A stretch of DNA of 64,000 nucleotides, taken from contig NC_092562.1 of NCBI RefSeq assembly GCF_037975245.1, forward strand, positions 8,783,001 to 8,847,000, in the 5' to 3' direction. This DNA is from Apostichopus japonicus. Its lineage: Eukaryota > Echinodermata > Holothuroidea > Aspidochirotida > Stichopodidae. Under the pieces are notes generated by a model. The model did not search any database. It saw only the letters and a list, made by a program, of their open reading frames with translations, and was not told the origin of the DNA. The translations under genes were made by a program, and so were the position numbers. Shown here in pieces: positions 1 to 13,498 of this stretch; the stretch's first letter is position 1; the number at the start of each line of letters is the position of its first letter.

Positions 1-3000
1 TCATAGAAAATCATTCAAATTCATATATATTGTAGAACTACTCTTCATCTATACCCTCATGTAAAGATTAGATTGATCCGATGCCCACACAAGGATATAT
101 GACGTCATCAAATACCCCTTCCTTAAAAATATTGGGTGTTCAAATTAAGGCTTAACTTTACACATAATCGAATGTGCGGCTGAGTTTATATCTGCAATTG
201 GCCTCATAGAAAATCATTCAAATTCATATATATTGTAGAACTACTCTTCATCTATACCCTCATGTTACGATTGGAGTGATCCGATGCCCACACAAGAAAA
301 TATGACGTCATCAAATACCCCTTCCTCAAACATATTGGGAGTTCAAATTAAGGCTTAACTTTACACATAAATCGAATGTGCGGCTGAGTTTATATCTGCA
401 ATTGGCCTCATAGAAAATCCTTCAAATTCATATATATTGTAGAACTACCCTTCATCTATACCCTCATGTTACGATTGGAGTGATCCGATGCCCACACAAG
501 GATATATGACGTCATCAAATACCCCTTCCTCAAACATATTCACACGAGATTTCAAAATAAGGCTTAACTTTACACATAAATCGAATGTGCGGCTGACTTT
601 ATATCTGCAATTGGCCTCATAGAAAATCCTTCAAATTCATATATATTGTAGAACTACTCTTCATCTATACCCTCATGTAAAGATTGGATTGATCCGATGC
701 CCACACAAGGATATATGACGTCATCAAATACCCCTTCCTCAAACATATTCACACGAGATTTCAAAATAAGGCTTAACTTTACACATAAATCGAATGTGCG
801 GCTGACTTTATATCTGCAATTGGCCTCATAGAAAATCCTTCAAATTCATATATATTGTAGAACTACCCTTCATCTATACCCTCATGTTACGATTGGAGTG
901 ATCCGATGCCCACACAAGGATATATGACGTCATCAAATACCCCTTCCTCAAACATATTCACACGAGATTTCAAAATAAGGCTTAACTTTACACATAAATC
1001 GAATGTGCGGCTGACTTTATATCTGCAATTGGCCTCATAGAAAATCCTTCAAATTCATATATATTGTAGAACTACTCTTCATCTATACCCTCATGTAAAG
1101 ATTGGATTGATCCGATGCCCACACAAGGATATATGACGTCATCAAATACCCCTTCCTCAAACATATTCACACGAGATTTCAAAATAAGGCTTAACTTTAC
1201 ACATAAATCGAATGTGCGGCTGACTTTATATCTGCAATTGGCCTCATAGAAAATCCTTCAAATTCATATATATTGTAGAACTACTCTTCATCTATACCCT
1301 CATGTAAAGATTGAAGTGATCCGATGCCCACACAAGGATATATGACGTCATCAAATACCCCTTCCTCAAACATATTCACACGAGATTTCAAAATAAGGCT
1401 TAACTTTACACATAAATCGAATGTGCGGCTGAGTTTATATCTGCAATTGGCCTCATAGAAAATCATTCAAATTCATATATATTGTAGAACTACCCTTCAT
1501 CTATACCCTCATGTTACGATTGGAGTGATCCGATGCCCACACAAGGATATATGACGTCATCAAATACCCCTTCCTCAAACATATTCACACGAGATTTCAA
1601 AATAAGGCTTAACTTTACACATAAATCGAATGTGCGGCTGACTTTATATCTGCAATTGGCCTCATAGAAAATCCTTCAAATTCATATATATTGTAGAACT
1701 ACTCTTCATCTATACCCTCATGTAAAGATTGGAGTGATCCGATGCCCACACAAGGATATATGACGTCATCAAATACCCCTTCCTCAAACATATTCACACG
1801 AGATTTCAAAATAAGGCTTAACTTTACACATAAATCGAATGTGCGGCTGAGTTTATATCTGCAATTGGCCTCATAGAAAATCCTTCAAATTCATATGTAT
1901 TGTAGACCTACTCTTCATCAATACCCTCATGTAAAGATTGGAGTGATCCGATGCCCACACAAGGATATATGACGTCATCAAATACCCCTTCCTTAAAAAT
2001 ATTGGGTGTTTAAATTAAGGCTTAACTTTACACATAATCGAATGTGCGGCTGAGTTTATATCTGCAATTGGCCTCATAGAAAATCATTCAAATTCATATA
2101 TATTGTAGAACTACTCTTCATCTATACCCTCATGTAAAGATTGGAGTGATCCGATGCCCACACAAGGATATATGACGTCATCAAATACCCCTTCTTCACA
2201 AACATAATTACACGAGATTTCAAAATGCTTAACTTTACACATAAATCGAATGTGCGGCTGACTTTATATCTGCAATTGGCCTCATAGAAAATCCTTCAAA
2301 TTCATATATATTGTAGAACTACCCTTCATCTATACCCTCATGTTAAGATTGGAGTGATCCGATGCCCACACAAGGATATATGACGTCATCAAATACCCCT
2401 TCCTCAAACATATTCACACGAGATTTCAAAATGCTTAACTTTACACATAAATCGAATGTGCGGCTGACTTTATATCTGCAATTGGCCTCATAGAAAATCC
2501 TTCAAATTCATATATATTGTAGAACTACTCTTCATCTATACCCTCATGTAAAGATTGGAGTGATCCGATGCCCACACAAGGATATATGACGTCATCAAAT
2601 ACCCCTTCCTTAAAAATATTGGGTGTTCAAATTAAGGCTTAACTTTACACATAAATCGAATGTGCGGCTGAGTTTATATCTGCAATTGGCCTCATAGAAA
2701 ATCATTCAAATTCATATATATTGTAGAACTACTCTTCATCTATATATACCCTCATGTAAAGATTGGAGTGATCCGATGCCCACACAAGGAAATATGACGT
2801 CATCAAATACCCCTTCCTTAAAAATATTGGGAGTTCAAATTAAGGCTTAACTTTACACATAAATCGAATGTGCGGCTGAGTTTATATCTGCAATTGGCCT
2901 CATAGAAAATCCTTCAAATTCATATATATTGTAGAACTACTCTTCATCTATACCCTCATGTAAAGATTGGAGTGATCCGATGCCCACACAAGGATATATG

Positions 3001-3075
3001 ACGTCATCAAATACCCCTTTCTCCAAAATATTCACACGAGATTTCAAATTATAGCTTAACTTTACACATACATCG
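1..3075. repeat. Satellite array, ~205-bp monomer, 15 copies
   Basis: Fifteen head-to-tail monomers begin at about 1, 204, 408, 617, 826, 1035, 1244, 1453, 1662, 1871, 2074, 2282, 2488, 2692 and 2900, so the period is 203-209 bp. Each monomer starts TCATAGAAAATC and carries the eight-base palindrome TGACGTCA in the same place. Two alternative central blocks alternate along the array: one near AAATATTGGG and one near CATATTCACACGAG. This suggests diverged monomer types or a higher-order repeat. The array enters from the left edge and degenerates near 3075, after ACACATACATCGAAATAAA. Short open frames inside it are periodic artefacts. Confidence 0.97.
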
Positions 3076-4682
3076 AAATAAAATATTTTTCGACAGTTTA
3101 ACTATTTAGTTTCCGTCTTTCTATTTCCTATCCTCTCATTCCTGTTTTCTAGTTTTTCTTCCCATCTCTTCTCTCATGTTTTCTTTGTGCCAACTGGGTT
3201 GGTGTCTGGGTAGGGGGGCCGACGTTATCCCACCACCCGTATATAATCGGCTCTGTGATACGACTTCACTTTAACTGTATACTTGATATGCGTATATCGC
3301 TACACTGCTATACAAATGCAGTTGCATTTACACTTGTTGAAGGCTCCCGTTTTCCCATGTCTATTTCCATATGTAAGGCTGAAATGATTCAAAGATAAGT
3401 TCAAGATGTGATTGATGCCATTATTAAACGGTCTCTGACACATTCCATGCAGCCAATTCAGATCAAATCCCTTGAGTGTCTAGTCACGTTTAGTTGGAAA
3501 TTAGGATTCACTTCGGGGCTTGCTTGAATATGTCATCATATTTGCAAATATAGCCTAATTCGTCGTGTTTAAAATATTTTTATTTTTTATTTTGGGATTA
3601 AATGTAAGTTTGATATGTGATTTTAAATATATATCATCTTGGTGATTAACATCTTTGGTAAAAGCATATGTTTGCTTGTGAATTGACATATATTTTCAAT
3701 GTATGTGCATATATTGTTTATATATACTTAGTTTGTGTTTTTATACATGCTTCTTTGCCTCTTGTTTCGCTTTTGCGGTCATGGCCGCCCATATGCTGAT
3801 TGGTGAGTGACATAATCTATCATTTACGAAGAAATGTAAGTAAAACCTTTCACTATGACGCAATCGTTGAATTGTGGCTTTGTGTAGAGGTTTAAATTCT
3901 TAATGTTAAGATAAAGCTGACACCGAGAAAGGAAAAGTTAACCAACTGATGACCGCAAAGGCGTTCTATACCGCCACTGTCGTCCAAGTTTGATGAATTT
4001 GCCAATTAGTATATATTTATCAGTTTATGACAGTAAACAGATTCGACTTCCTGTTTAGTGGGTGATGGGGGGGGGGAGGGGTGGCACGTTTTGGCTGTAA
4101 ACGGGGTCACTTTATTCGTTGAACATTAAAACGTGTGTGCACCAGGTATTCTGAAGCCATCACTAGAATTCCTCTTAAGGGTTGTTTTGGCTACATATCG
4201 CTAGATCGACTGTTCAACGGAACAAGGGTTTAGGATTTGTAAATTAATTGAATTCGACCAGTTGGAGAAGTGCACTGTTATTCGTTTCCGTTTCATATGA
4301 GCGGCTACACTTTGTGAGACCATGCCATTTTCGAAAAAGTACAAGTTTTCGGAAGAAGAAGTCCTACGCTGCATTGCTAAAGGTTGGTACTGCTTATACA
4401 AATACCCATTATGCAATTTCAAGTAATAATTGAAGGTTCTAGCGGCTAGCCATCATTTGTTTCGAGGCTAGGTTGAAAGGGTGCCGCAGGCTACTACTGC
4501 TATAGCAGATATACAGTTAGTATATTTATTATATTTATATAAGGGCGACGTTCGAATAAGGCTGTCGCAGGATGTACCCGGCCCGTGATTTGATTGGTTG
4601 ATATTCCGCAAGTTGTTTGCAAATATTAGAGCTTCTATGGTATATTACTTGCACAAAAAGCTAAACAAGGATTCCTTAGAGC
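3076..4682. other. Gene-free stretch, no recognised element
   Basis: AT-rich sequence with a G-run near 4068 and a weak inverted pair (TTTGCGGTCAT near 3771, ATGACCGCAAA near 3952) that could be the ends of a ~190-bp MITE. I saw no target duplication. The small open frames on both strands near 4200-4430 lack protein-like composition. Nothing else is supported. Confidence 0.6.
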
Positions 4683-4690
4683 GTTTAATT

Positions 4691-5854
<1,164 letters not shown>

Positions 5855-5862
5855 GTATAATT

Positions 5863-6827
5863 TATAGTATACAAGTGATGTCATTTTTGCTGCTTAGCTT
5901 AGATTCGGTTGTATCAAAATCATAACGTCAGGATGTTTTGTCAATTACGAATTAACGTTTCCAGAACATTCATTGACAGACAATGGCAAATTAACCTTTT
6001 AAAGGTATAGGTGGACATGCTATAGATTGGCCTGAAAATTATTCATTGAGAATAAACGAACAGAATCATGCCTTTTCACCTACAGAAAAACTCTTGTAAT
6101 TACATAGTTATACAATTAAATGCATTGAAATTAAATTCATAGCTTGAAGCGAAAAAAATCTATTAATTCTCTGGCTCATATTGAATTATTTTAGTACACA
6201 AACAATACTGTGCTTCCAGTTTAGTCGAAAGAGACAGTCATTTATAGAAATTGATGTCAAAGTTAGCAGATTCTCACTGACCAGAAACGTGATGCTTAAA
6301 AGCTCATGAATGTACAGGTCACCGTGTGACGTCAATCTGCATAGGGAGTGAACCGCGAACGCGAACCAATAACAATGGACTTTCCATGGACGTAGACAGG
6401 GGGAGGGGCGGTGGGAGCGATCGCCCCCCCCCCTTTGAGTACGCGAAAAAAATTTGAACTAAAACCAGGTAATATTAAGCCCTCTGTTCAGGTTGAAGGA
6501 AGTAAAGCGACTCTTCTCAATATTCGACTGAAAGTTCGTCTACTACATAATACAATAAACTTTCTTCGCACATCAATAATGCTCCCTTTGTGAGAACTGC
6601 CCCTTTCAAAATTCTGCCAGGGACTTTTTAAGAAATTTCTCAAAAAGGGACCATATCATGATACGAGTGTCGCCAAGCATATGAAGAATATTTTAATCCC
6701 AAAATGACGTTGACATTAACAGTTTTCACACAGCTCAGACATGATTTTACTTACAGCCCCAACAATGTACCGTCAGCCATGTTGTTTATTTTGCTATGCT
6801 TAGGGAAATGGAGCAATACGAGGTACA
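5863..6827. other. Gene-free stretch
   Basis: AT-rich unique-looking sequence. A G-rich then C-rich patch at 6400-6435 resembles the ends of this window's poly-G/poly-C MITEs, but I could not find a matching second end. No coding exon recognised. Confidence 0.5.
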
Positions 6828-6835
6828 TAGAATAG

Positions 6836-7490
6836 TACGGTGGCTTAAGAGAGACATATATGAAAGAAAGGAAAGTGTCCTCAAATTTCAAAATGTTAAC
6901 ATATAAAGTCAACATTTAGACACTTTACCTCAAAATTGTGACTTGTTTTTTCACAATTTTGACTTTTTATCTCATAATGACTTCTTATCCAAAAATTGTG
7001 ACCATTTATCTCACAATTGTGTCTTTCTATCTCAAAATGTCTGAAAGATTTTACTTTTTATCTCAAAATGTTGACTGCTAACTTAACAAGGATGTACGAA
7101 GTCTGCGTACGTCGTACGTAATAATTTTGTTTTCCACATCCTCTCTAGAGCTTCTCAAGGATGCATGCTGCCTGTTAAATTTCACACTTATTAATTCATT
7201 TACGGAATATATGATGTTACAAACACGTGTCACATATATTGTTTAGTGTTGAAATGGGTTTTTACTAGTCAATCTGGGCTTCTTATTACAGTGGCCAAAT
7301 CTGATAGTGTTTGTATATTTGCAAAGATTGGTCAAACTCATTGCGTCACTCAGTCATAGTGCTTGTACTAGTAGTGTACTACAGAATAAATATTCAGATA
7401 AAAAGTATACAAACATTTTGAGATAAAAAGTAAACATATTTAGATATACAGTCAACATTTTCAGATAAAAATGTCCCAATTAAGCCACCG
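6836..7490. mobile_element. MITE with ~20-bp TIR and 8-9-bp target duplication
   Basis: The left end reads ACGGTGGCTTAAGAGAGACAT and the right end is the near-reverse complement, ATGTCCCAATTAAGCCACCG. TAGAATAG(T) lies immediately outside both ends (6828-6836 and 7491-7499). Inside each end are degenerate ~22-bp repeats of the type TTTATCTCAAAATTGTGAC, in opposite orientation in the two halves (6900-7075 and 7395-7470), so the whole element is a long imperfect foldback. No coding capacity seen. The 8-9-bp duplication fits hAT or Mutator. Confidence 0.7.
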
Positions 7491-7499
7491 TAGAATAGT

Positions 7500-8592
7500 G
7501 ATGAGATTTCATCTCAAGTTTTTAAACATGTTGGCATAGCTAAAGTCTTACCAAAATTGTCATATTTTGGGACACTGTTTTCTCTCTCCTATGTCCCTCT
7601 TAAGCCACCCAAGAACAGTAATGAGGAATTCATCGCAATTGTTTAAACATGCTGGTATGGTTAAAGTATCTAGGGTGGGGGTGGGGAGGTAGAAAGGGAT
7701 CTAACTGGAGTGGGCCGTAAAAGGGACTGGGGGGCCTATGCCCCAGTTAGTACGTTGCAAAATACCCTGAATTCTGCTCCCTCTTTCAAGTTTCTGGCTA
7801 CGTCCCGGGGACTTTCCACATACTTCTTAATAATGTGAACCTTTTATTAACTCTTCCATTAAACGTGCAGCTACAACAAAAAGAACTGGTTTTTAGAATT
7901 ATTCACACATTGGTTAACTCATTTCGTGTAACAATTAAATAAAGCCGCTATATATTTGCGTCTTATTCAATATTTTCTCAAACGCTCATTGGCTCCACGA
8001 TGCCATAACGACATACATAACTAGCTTATCTTTTTAAATCTTACTACAAATGGTGGACTAAAAGTCGAACAATTTACAAATTTCAAAGTTGTTTTACTCG
8101 AAGATATTTTTCGTCAGAATCGCAATAGACCACGCCCATAATATGAATATTTAAATACTGTGAACTTCATTAAATAATGAGGTAAATAATTTTCACTTTA
8201 CCGGCGTCCTAAGCAACCCAGTATACCAATACGTACTACAACACAATCTTTTATGGCCGACGTGATTCCGACGCAACATTTGCGAATTGTAGGGATTGAA
8301 TCTATTTTAAGGCAACGGCTCATAAATGTTAGCTATTAAAACTAGTGGATTTTTGGCGACTGTATGCGATTAATTTTAAATGAGGAATTAGTCGGAGGAC
8401 ACTCTACTCATTATCTGCAGAGTCCCTTATTACTCGCCAATAAACACTGTTGGCAGGGAAAAACTTGGATATCTTAGTTTGCTGTTTTTTATTTATATGT
8501 GTAAACAACTCGATGGACATTCAAAGGGGTGAAAAACGGCGACAAAACGCAAAAAGCGGATATGAAACGAAGGACTTACTATTATATGCGTA
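7500..8592. other. Gene-free stretch with a partial duplication of a MITE end
   Basis: Positions 7580-7675 repeat, with divergence, the right end of the 6836-7490 MITE plus about 70 bp of its flank (7470-7550), so this flank has itself been duplicated. A G-rich patch lies at 7674-7735. No coding exon recognised. Confidence 0.5.
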
Positions 8593-8995
8593 TATGGCAA
8601 ACCATGTGGGACAAACACCACATAATATATCCGCGTAGTAATTCGAACATATACGCGTATTAATTGGAATATACATGCGTGTACATGTGTATAGTTTTGC
8701 TGTTTGAAGCGATCTCGGGAGCCCGCCAAAATATTTTCGTTGATATATGTACACAGCAAGAGCGGAAATGTGTTTTCGTGTACATTCGAATTAATCCGTG
8801 CATAGTCTATATTGGATTTAATCCCCATATGTATTCTATTTAATACGTGTATATATTCGAATTAATACGTGTATATATTCGAATTAATATGCGGATATAT
8901 TTAAGCCATATGATTGGCTAATAATATATACGCGTATAAATTCCAATTAATACGCTCATATATTATGCGGTGTTTATCCCACATGGCTTGCCATA
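8593..8995. mobile_element. Palindromic MITE, copy 1
   Basis: A 403-bp element with ~45-bp TIRs beginning TATGGCAAACCATGTGGGAC and ending in its near-complement ...ACATGGCTTGCCATA. Inside are tandem ~20-bp units of the type CGTATTAATTCGAATATATA. The flanking hexamers are TGCGTA and TACGTA (5/6 identical). A second copy lies inverted at 30388-30861. No open frame of substance. Confidence 0.8.
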
Positions 8996-9603
8996 TACGT
9001 ACTTGTTGTGTGCATATCACTCAGATACTGTATGCATATGGTATGTGTGAGATCGGACACGTATCGCGCGCTTGTGGCATAGACAAATAAGCCAGTTTAG
9101 ACAGCGCATGCGGTACAAAGCCGCGTGACGCCATTCACAGACTCATTCATAGACTTTAAGGGTTTTACATAGGGACGGATATAAAACTTGTAAATTTGGT
9201 TCCAGGACACGAGTCATTGATTTGCGTACAAGTATAGGGGACATTTGATATTGCGTCCGTTCATCTCAAAAAGTGTGGGACATATCCCCATGTCTCCTCC
9301 CCCACCCCCCCCCCCGGATTGACGCCCATGTGCCTCGGTAGCAGAGACTCTCACTGTGCGACACGTGGCACAGTATACACGAACATTTTAGCGAATTACG
9401 TTTAAGATAAAAAAAAACAGATAATTGGTGAAGGTAAGACTGATAAATATGAAAGGAGAAAAAGGTGACCCCCCCCAAAAAAAAAAAAAAAATCATGCTC
9501 ATGATACGTCATCCGTTGAACAAGTGATAAGGTACCAACAGCGATGACCAGAGTGTACGTGTACATAATATGTACAATATGTGTACTGAAATTGTATGAT
9601 AAA

Positions 9604-9648
<45 letters not shown>

Positions 9649-9818
9649 GCATACATATATACATATGCGTTTGTTGTGTGCTTGTTACACATATTCTATA
9701 TATTACATATTCTATATTTTATATTATATGTTACATATTTATTTTATTTTCTGTTTATCTTATATATTGTATGATATATTATACATTATTACACTTTTTC
9801 ATACACTTTTTTTCCCAG
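8996..9818. other. Sequence 5' of the PHD-USP gene, with a short TA repeat
   Basis: Contains poly-C/poly-G and poly-A runs (9300-9315, 9470-9492) and a TA repeat at about 9605-9650. The open frame of the following gene extends upstream to 9596, but only through translated TA repeat and AT-rich sequence. A pyrimidine tract followed by CCCAG ends at 9818 and looks like a 3' splice site. Upstream exons or a promoter for the gene may lie here; none could be identified. Confidence 0.5.
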
Positions 9819-12800
9819 TTCGTCAGACGAAATGGCAACAAACGCTCTCGGCTAATTCTTTCCGTCGACATGATAGTCTTTGGTATCAAGTTGCTGTTCT
9901 ACTCCTGAAGACGAATGCGCACAAGAAGAAAACTCTGTCACATCTGAGCTTTTACCTGTATAAAGAGTACATGAGAGATTGCATGCTCAAAAAATGGTAT
10001 AAGGTTGACAAAGAAGAAATATCAACAAAAGAAGACGTGTCAATTAAGGGAACAGAACGGTGCGACGAAAGCGCCGCTACTAACCGGATATGTAACGATA
10101 GCCAGTCAGAAGAAGAGACGAATGATGATACACACGACCTGACTCCATCTGAGGAGAGATTCTGCATCTGTTGCGAAGTGAACGATGGCAGTCCCTACCT
10201 CCAGTGCGACATCTGTGACAATTGGTACCATTTCAGGTGCGTGGGATTATCCACTTCTCCTGATACCACAGACCATGTAGAACGCTCAAATTTTACGTGC
10301 AACAGATGTCTTCCGCTGACAGGTCGTGGAATATGTAATATTGGTAACTCATGTTGGTTTGCAGCTATCATCCAGGCTATTAAAGTTACAGACGCTGGAC
10401 AGATATTGAAGAACACCTCCCCGACGATTGGCACAGTTGCTGACGAAATCAGGCGGTTCCTTTTTGAATTAGAAGAGGACAAAACGGAACCCTTAAGCGA
10501 TGTTATAGTTAGGCAGGCGATAAAGACGATTGCTGAAGAAGTCCGTGGTCCTTTTACCAATATTACGAGTCAGCAGGATGCCAGTGAGTTTTTCGCACGC
10601 TGCATTAGTGATGCCATTCAAAGGGAAAATGTCAAAAGCAACACACCACTCGTGACAACGACTTTCCTTTCTGAAATAATATCTTGTTTGAATTGTGGCA
10701 ACTCAGAGGGACGACAGCAGTCACTTCCTATGCTGACTATCACCACAGACAACACAGAGGCTGAGAGAAATATTAGCGCCATATTTCAAGACGAGGTTCG
10801 AGAGGAGGTATTGTGCAATCAATGTAAACAGAACCAGGTGAAAGGATACAGTTATGAAATTCACAAACTACCTCCATGTCTTGTTCTAAACGTAAATCGT
10901 ACCAGAGCAGGTGGACGAAAGAGCACAGTTCCTGTAACTTCTTTAATATCGCTGGAAATTTCAGACTTTCAATTGAACTTTTCCGATGAATGTTACGCAG
11001 GATATCATTATAAACTGCTATCTGCGGTCGTACACCAAGGCGTAGATTGCAGGAGCGGTCATTACTATACATATACGTTTAGGAACAACGGAGTGGTCTG
11101 TCATAACGACGAAGACGTAGAGAGATCTACGTTTGGGGAAGCGGTCGCAGACATAGCGGTGAATGGCGTTATTCTCTTCTATGAGCTTTCGCCTGAGAGC
11201 AGTGCCATAACATGGTTCACAGAGAAAGACGATGAAGAAATACCCAAGTTGGAAGAGGAGAATGTTCCACTGTCGGAAGGTAAAACTGCGGACAACGGTA
11301 CTACTGAAAAACCGCAAGTAAAGATACCTGATAACGCCGAAGAGCTTGAAAAGACGGTAGACCAGGACGACGAGTCTGTGGAAGGCCCAATCAGTCTGGA
11401 AACGCTTTCCTCATTGAATGTTTGCCAGGTATATGACAAATATTTCGAAGCGTCCATTCCGACTAATGCCTCTTTTTCGATTGACGAAAACGATTGGAAA
11501 AACCTTAGAAGCAGGCAAAAGGGTACACGATTACCTTTACAGTGGGTAAATGTGTTTTATAAAGGGCTCCGGCAATCAAACCCATTCTGTACCTTGATGT
11601 TCAAAAGACACCGGGTTTCCAAGAAGGGCAGCAGGAAAATTTCCGGTGACATTTTCAGTGCTTACGCATATTGCTCTCGACGACCGACATGTTCCGTTTC
11701 GGCAAGACTCTCGATGGCCAGTAACCTAAAATGCATGGTGTTTTATACAGGCTGCGTCAAACACGAAACAGATGAGACTTCACAGCGTCCCGTGCGAGCC
11801 GATGAGAGGAAAAGGCTGCAAAATGAATTGTGGAAAAGCCATTGCCCATCACGTTTGCACACGGAACGTCTCGGAAAGCTTGACGAGCATACATTGGCTA
11901 GCGGAAACCTAACCGGAGTATGTGTCGATGGCTCTGTTTTCAAACAGATAAGCTACGAGGGAAGACGGCAACTACAGAGCGATAAAGATTTATTAACAAG
12001 TCTTCTTTTGAAAAAACAAGATAGTTTGAACAACTACATCAGACAGATTTCTGCCTCTCCGAGCTATGTAGTCTCATTTACGGACGCTGGGGTTCGCCTC
12101 TTCCATGAGCTCGCAAAGACAGTGCCATTGCACTGGGATGCCACGGGTTCAGTGACATGGAAAGATGGCAACAAGGAATATCTGTATTATGCTATTGTTT
12201 TCCCAAATCCAACGAGACAAGAGGAGGGGGAGAAGTCATCCCCATGTCCCATAGCAGAGCTAATTTCAACAAATCAGTCTGAGCCAACTATATCTAACTG
12301 GCTTCAGTTGTTTAGATACAGAGAGAAGAGCATATACGGGTTTAGAAACCTAACAACCCCTTGTTTAATCTCAAGCGATAGGAGCCTTCCATTGTTGGTA
12401 TCTTCACTTAAGGTTTTCTCTGGAGAAACGATGAAGCAATACCTGGAGAGAAGCTGGAGAATCGTGAGCGGTGTTGCTTCTGACGAAGACTTGAACGGCA
12501 TGGTTGTACACAGCGGCCTTTGCCACTTCATGAAGGACGGCAAAGAGTACTGCCGTAAGTACTATAAGAAAGAAAACTCGTGGTTTGGCATGTGCTTGTT
12601 TCGTCTTCTCGCAGAAGTTCGCGTGTTGCAAGACTTTCGAAAACTGATGTATTCGATTTGCATTGTCCTTCGAGCAGAAGTCTACTCACCGATCTGTCAA
12701 CTTCACATGAAGGAAATCTTGTCAACACTTCGCAGTCGAGATTCCTCTGAAATGAATGAAATTGTTGTCACTGACAACGAGTACGAGGGAGAAGAAATAA

Positions 12801-13498
12801 ATCCTTTGAAGCAAACTCAAACAAGCAGATGCACAGAAGAGGATGCTTTAGTTCAGGAATCGTCGAATTTCAAGACACTATGTCACAACATAGACAACGA
12901 CGCGAAGGAAGCCCTGTCGAAAGAGGAAAGGACAGCTGGTTACGATAACTCAAAACCAAACTATTTCAAAAGCAGCCAACTGATAGAGAGAATGCTGACA
13001 TATGTTTTGCCTACCATTCCTATCTGGTCACAACTCATTCTAGGTGACCTGACCAGACACTCCACAAAATATCAAAAGGCTAATTACGACACTACCAGAT
13101 ATTTTATCCGCAACCCACCAACGACACAGGGCTACATGGAAGCATACAATAAAATTTTTAAAATGACGACGGTGGCCAACTTTCGATTTCGCTTGGACGA
13201 ATTACTACAAAGAATGTTCACTGCTATCGAGGCACAACAAAGGAAGTTTGTTCTCCAGTATAGGGTGCGCAAGCAAAAGAAAGTGGGAAAACGAGCAACA
13301 ACATTGGTGGAAGAAAAATGGAGTCGGACGTCGAAAAAAACCAGAGATGATATGAAGAAAAGATCGAGCAAGGGGGCCATTGGAAACTGCAAAACGGCAG
13401 CAGAAAATATTCTACAGACAGTTACATTCGAATATGACAGAGAACGAGGAAGGAAAACAGAGGACTCCACTCCGTCTCACTTAAATAAAACGAATTAA
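9819..13498 (+). CDS. PHD finger + USP deubiquitinase + MULE-like DDE protein
   Basis: A frame of about 1225 residues, taken from the apparent splice acceptor at 9817-9818 (first in-frame ATG at 9971). Residues counted from Arg at 9821. PHD finger (about 114-165): CICC, CDIC, WYHFRC, CNRC. USP domain (about 168-460): Cys box CNIGNSCW with catalytic Cys178 (10352-10354), QQDASEFF, two CxxC zinc-ribbon pairs, His box GHYYTY with His414 (11060-11062), then NDEDV. All known USP catalytic positions appear present. Residues 560-1120 resemble an RNase H-fold transposase of MULE type: WDATGS with Asp773, SSDRS with Asp853, LCHFMKD (Cys901/His902), and a late Glu near 1107 in GYMEAYNK. The frame ends at TAA 13496-13498, but the same frame continues into an ULP1 protease. 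Probably a transposon-encoded protein. The USP and PHD calls are firm; the DDE call is inference from motif order. Confidence 0.85.

Noticed and set aside
1-3075. CRISPR-like array
   Set aside because: The whole ~205-bp unit repeats, with no unique spacers, in a eukaryotic sequence.
9596-9818. N-terminal extension of the PHD-USP frame
   Set aside because: It encodes TA-repeat Tyr-Ile and AT-rich residues, and a clear splice acceptor lies at its end; treated as intron or upstream sequence.
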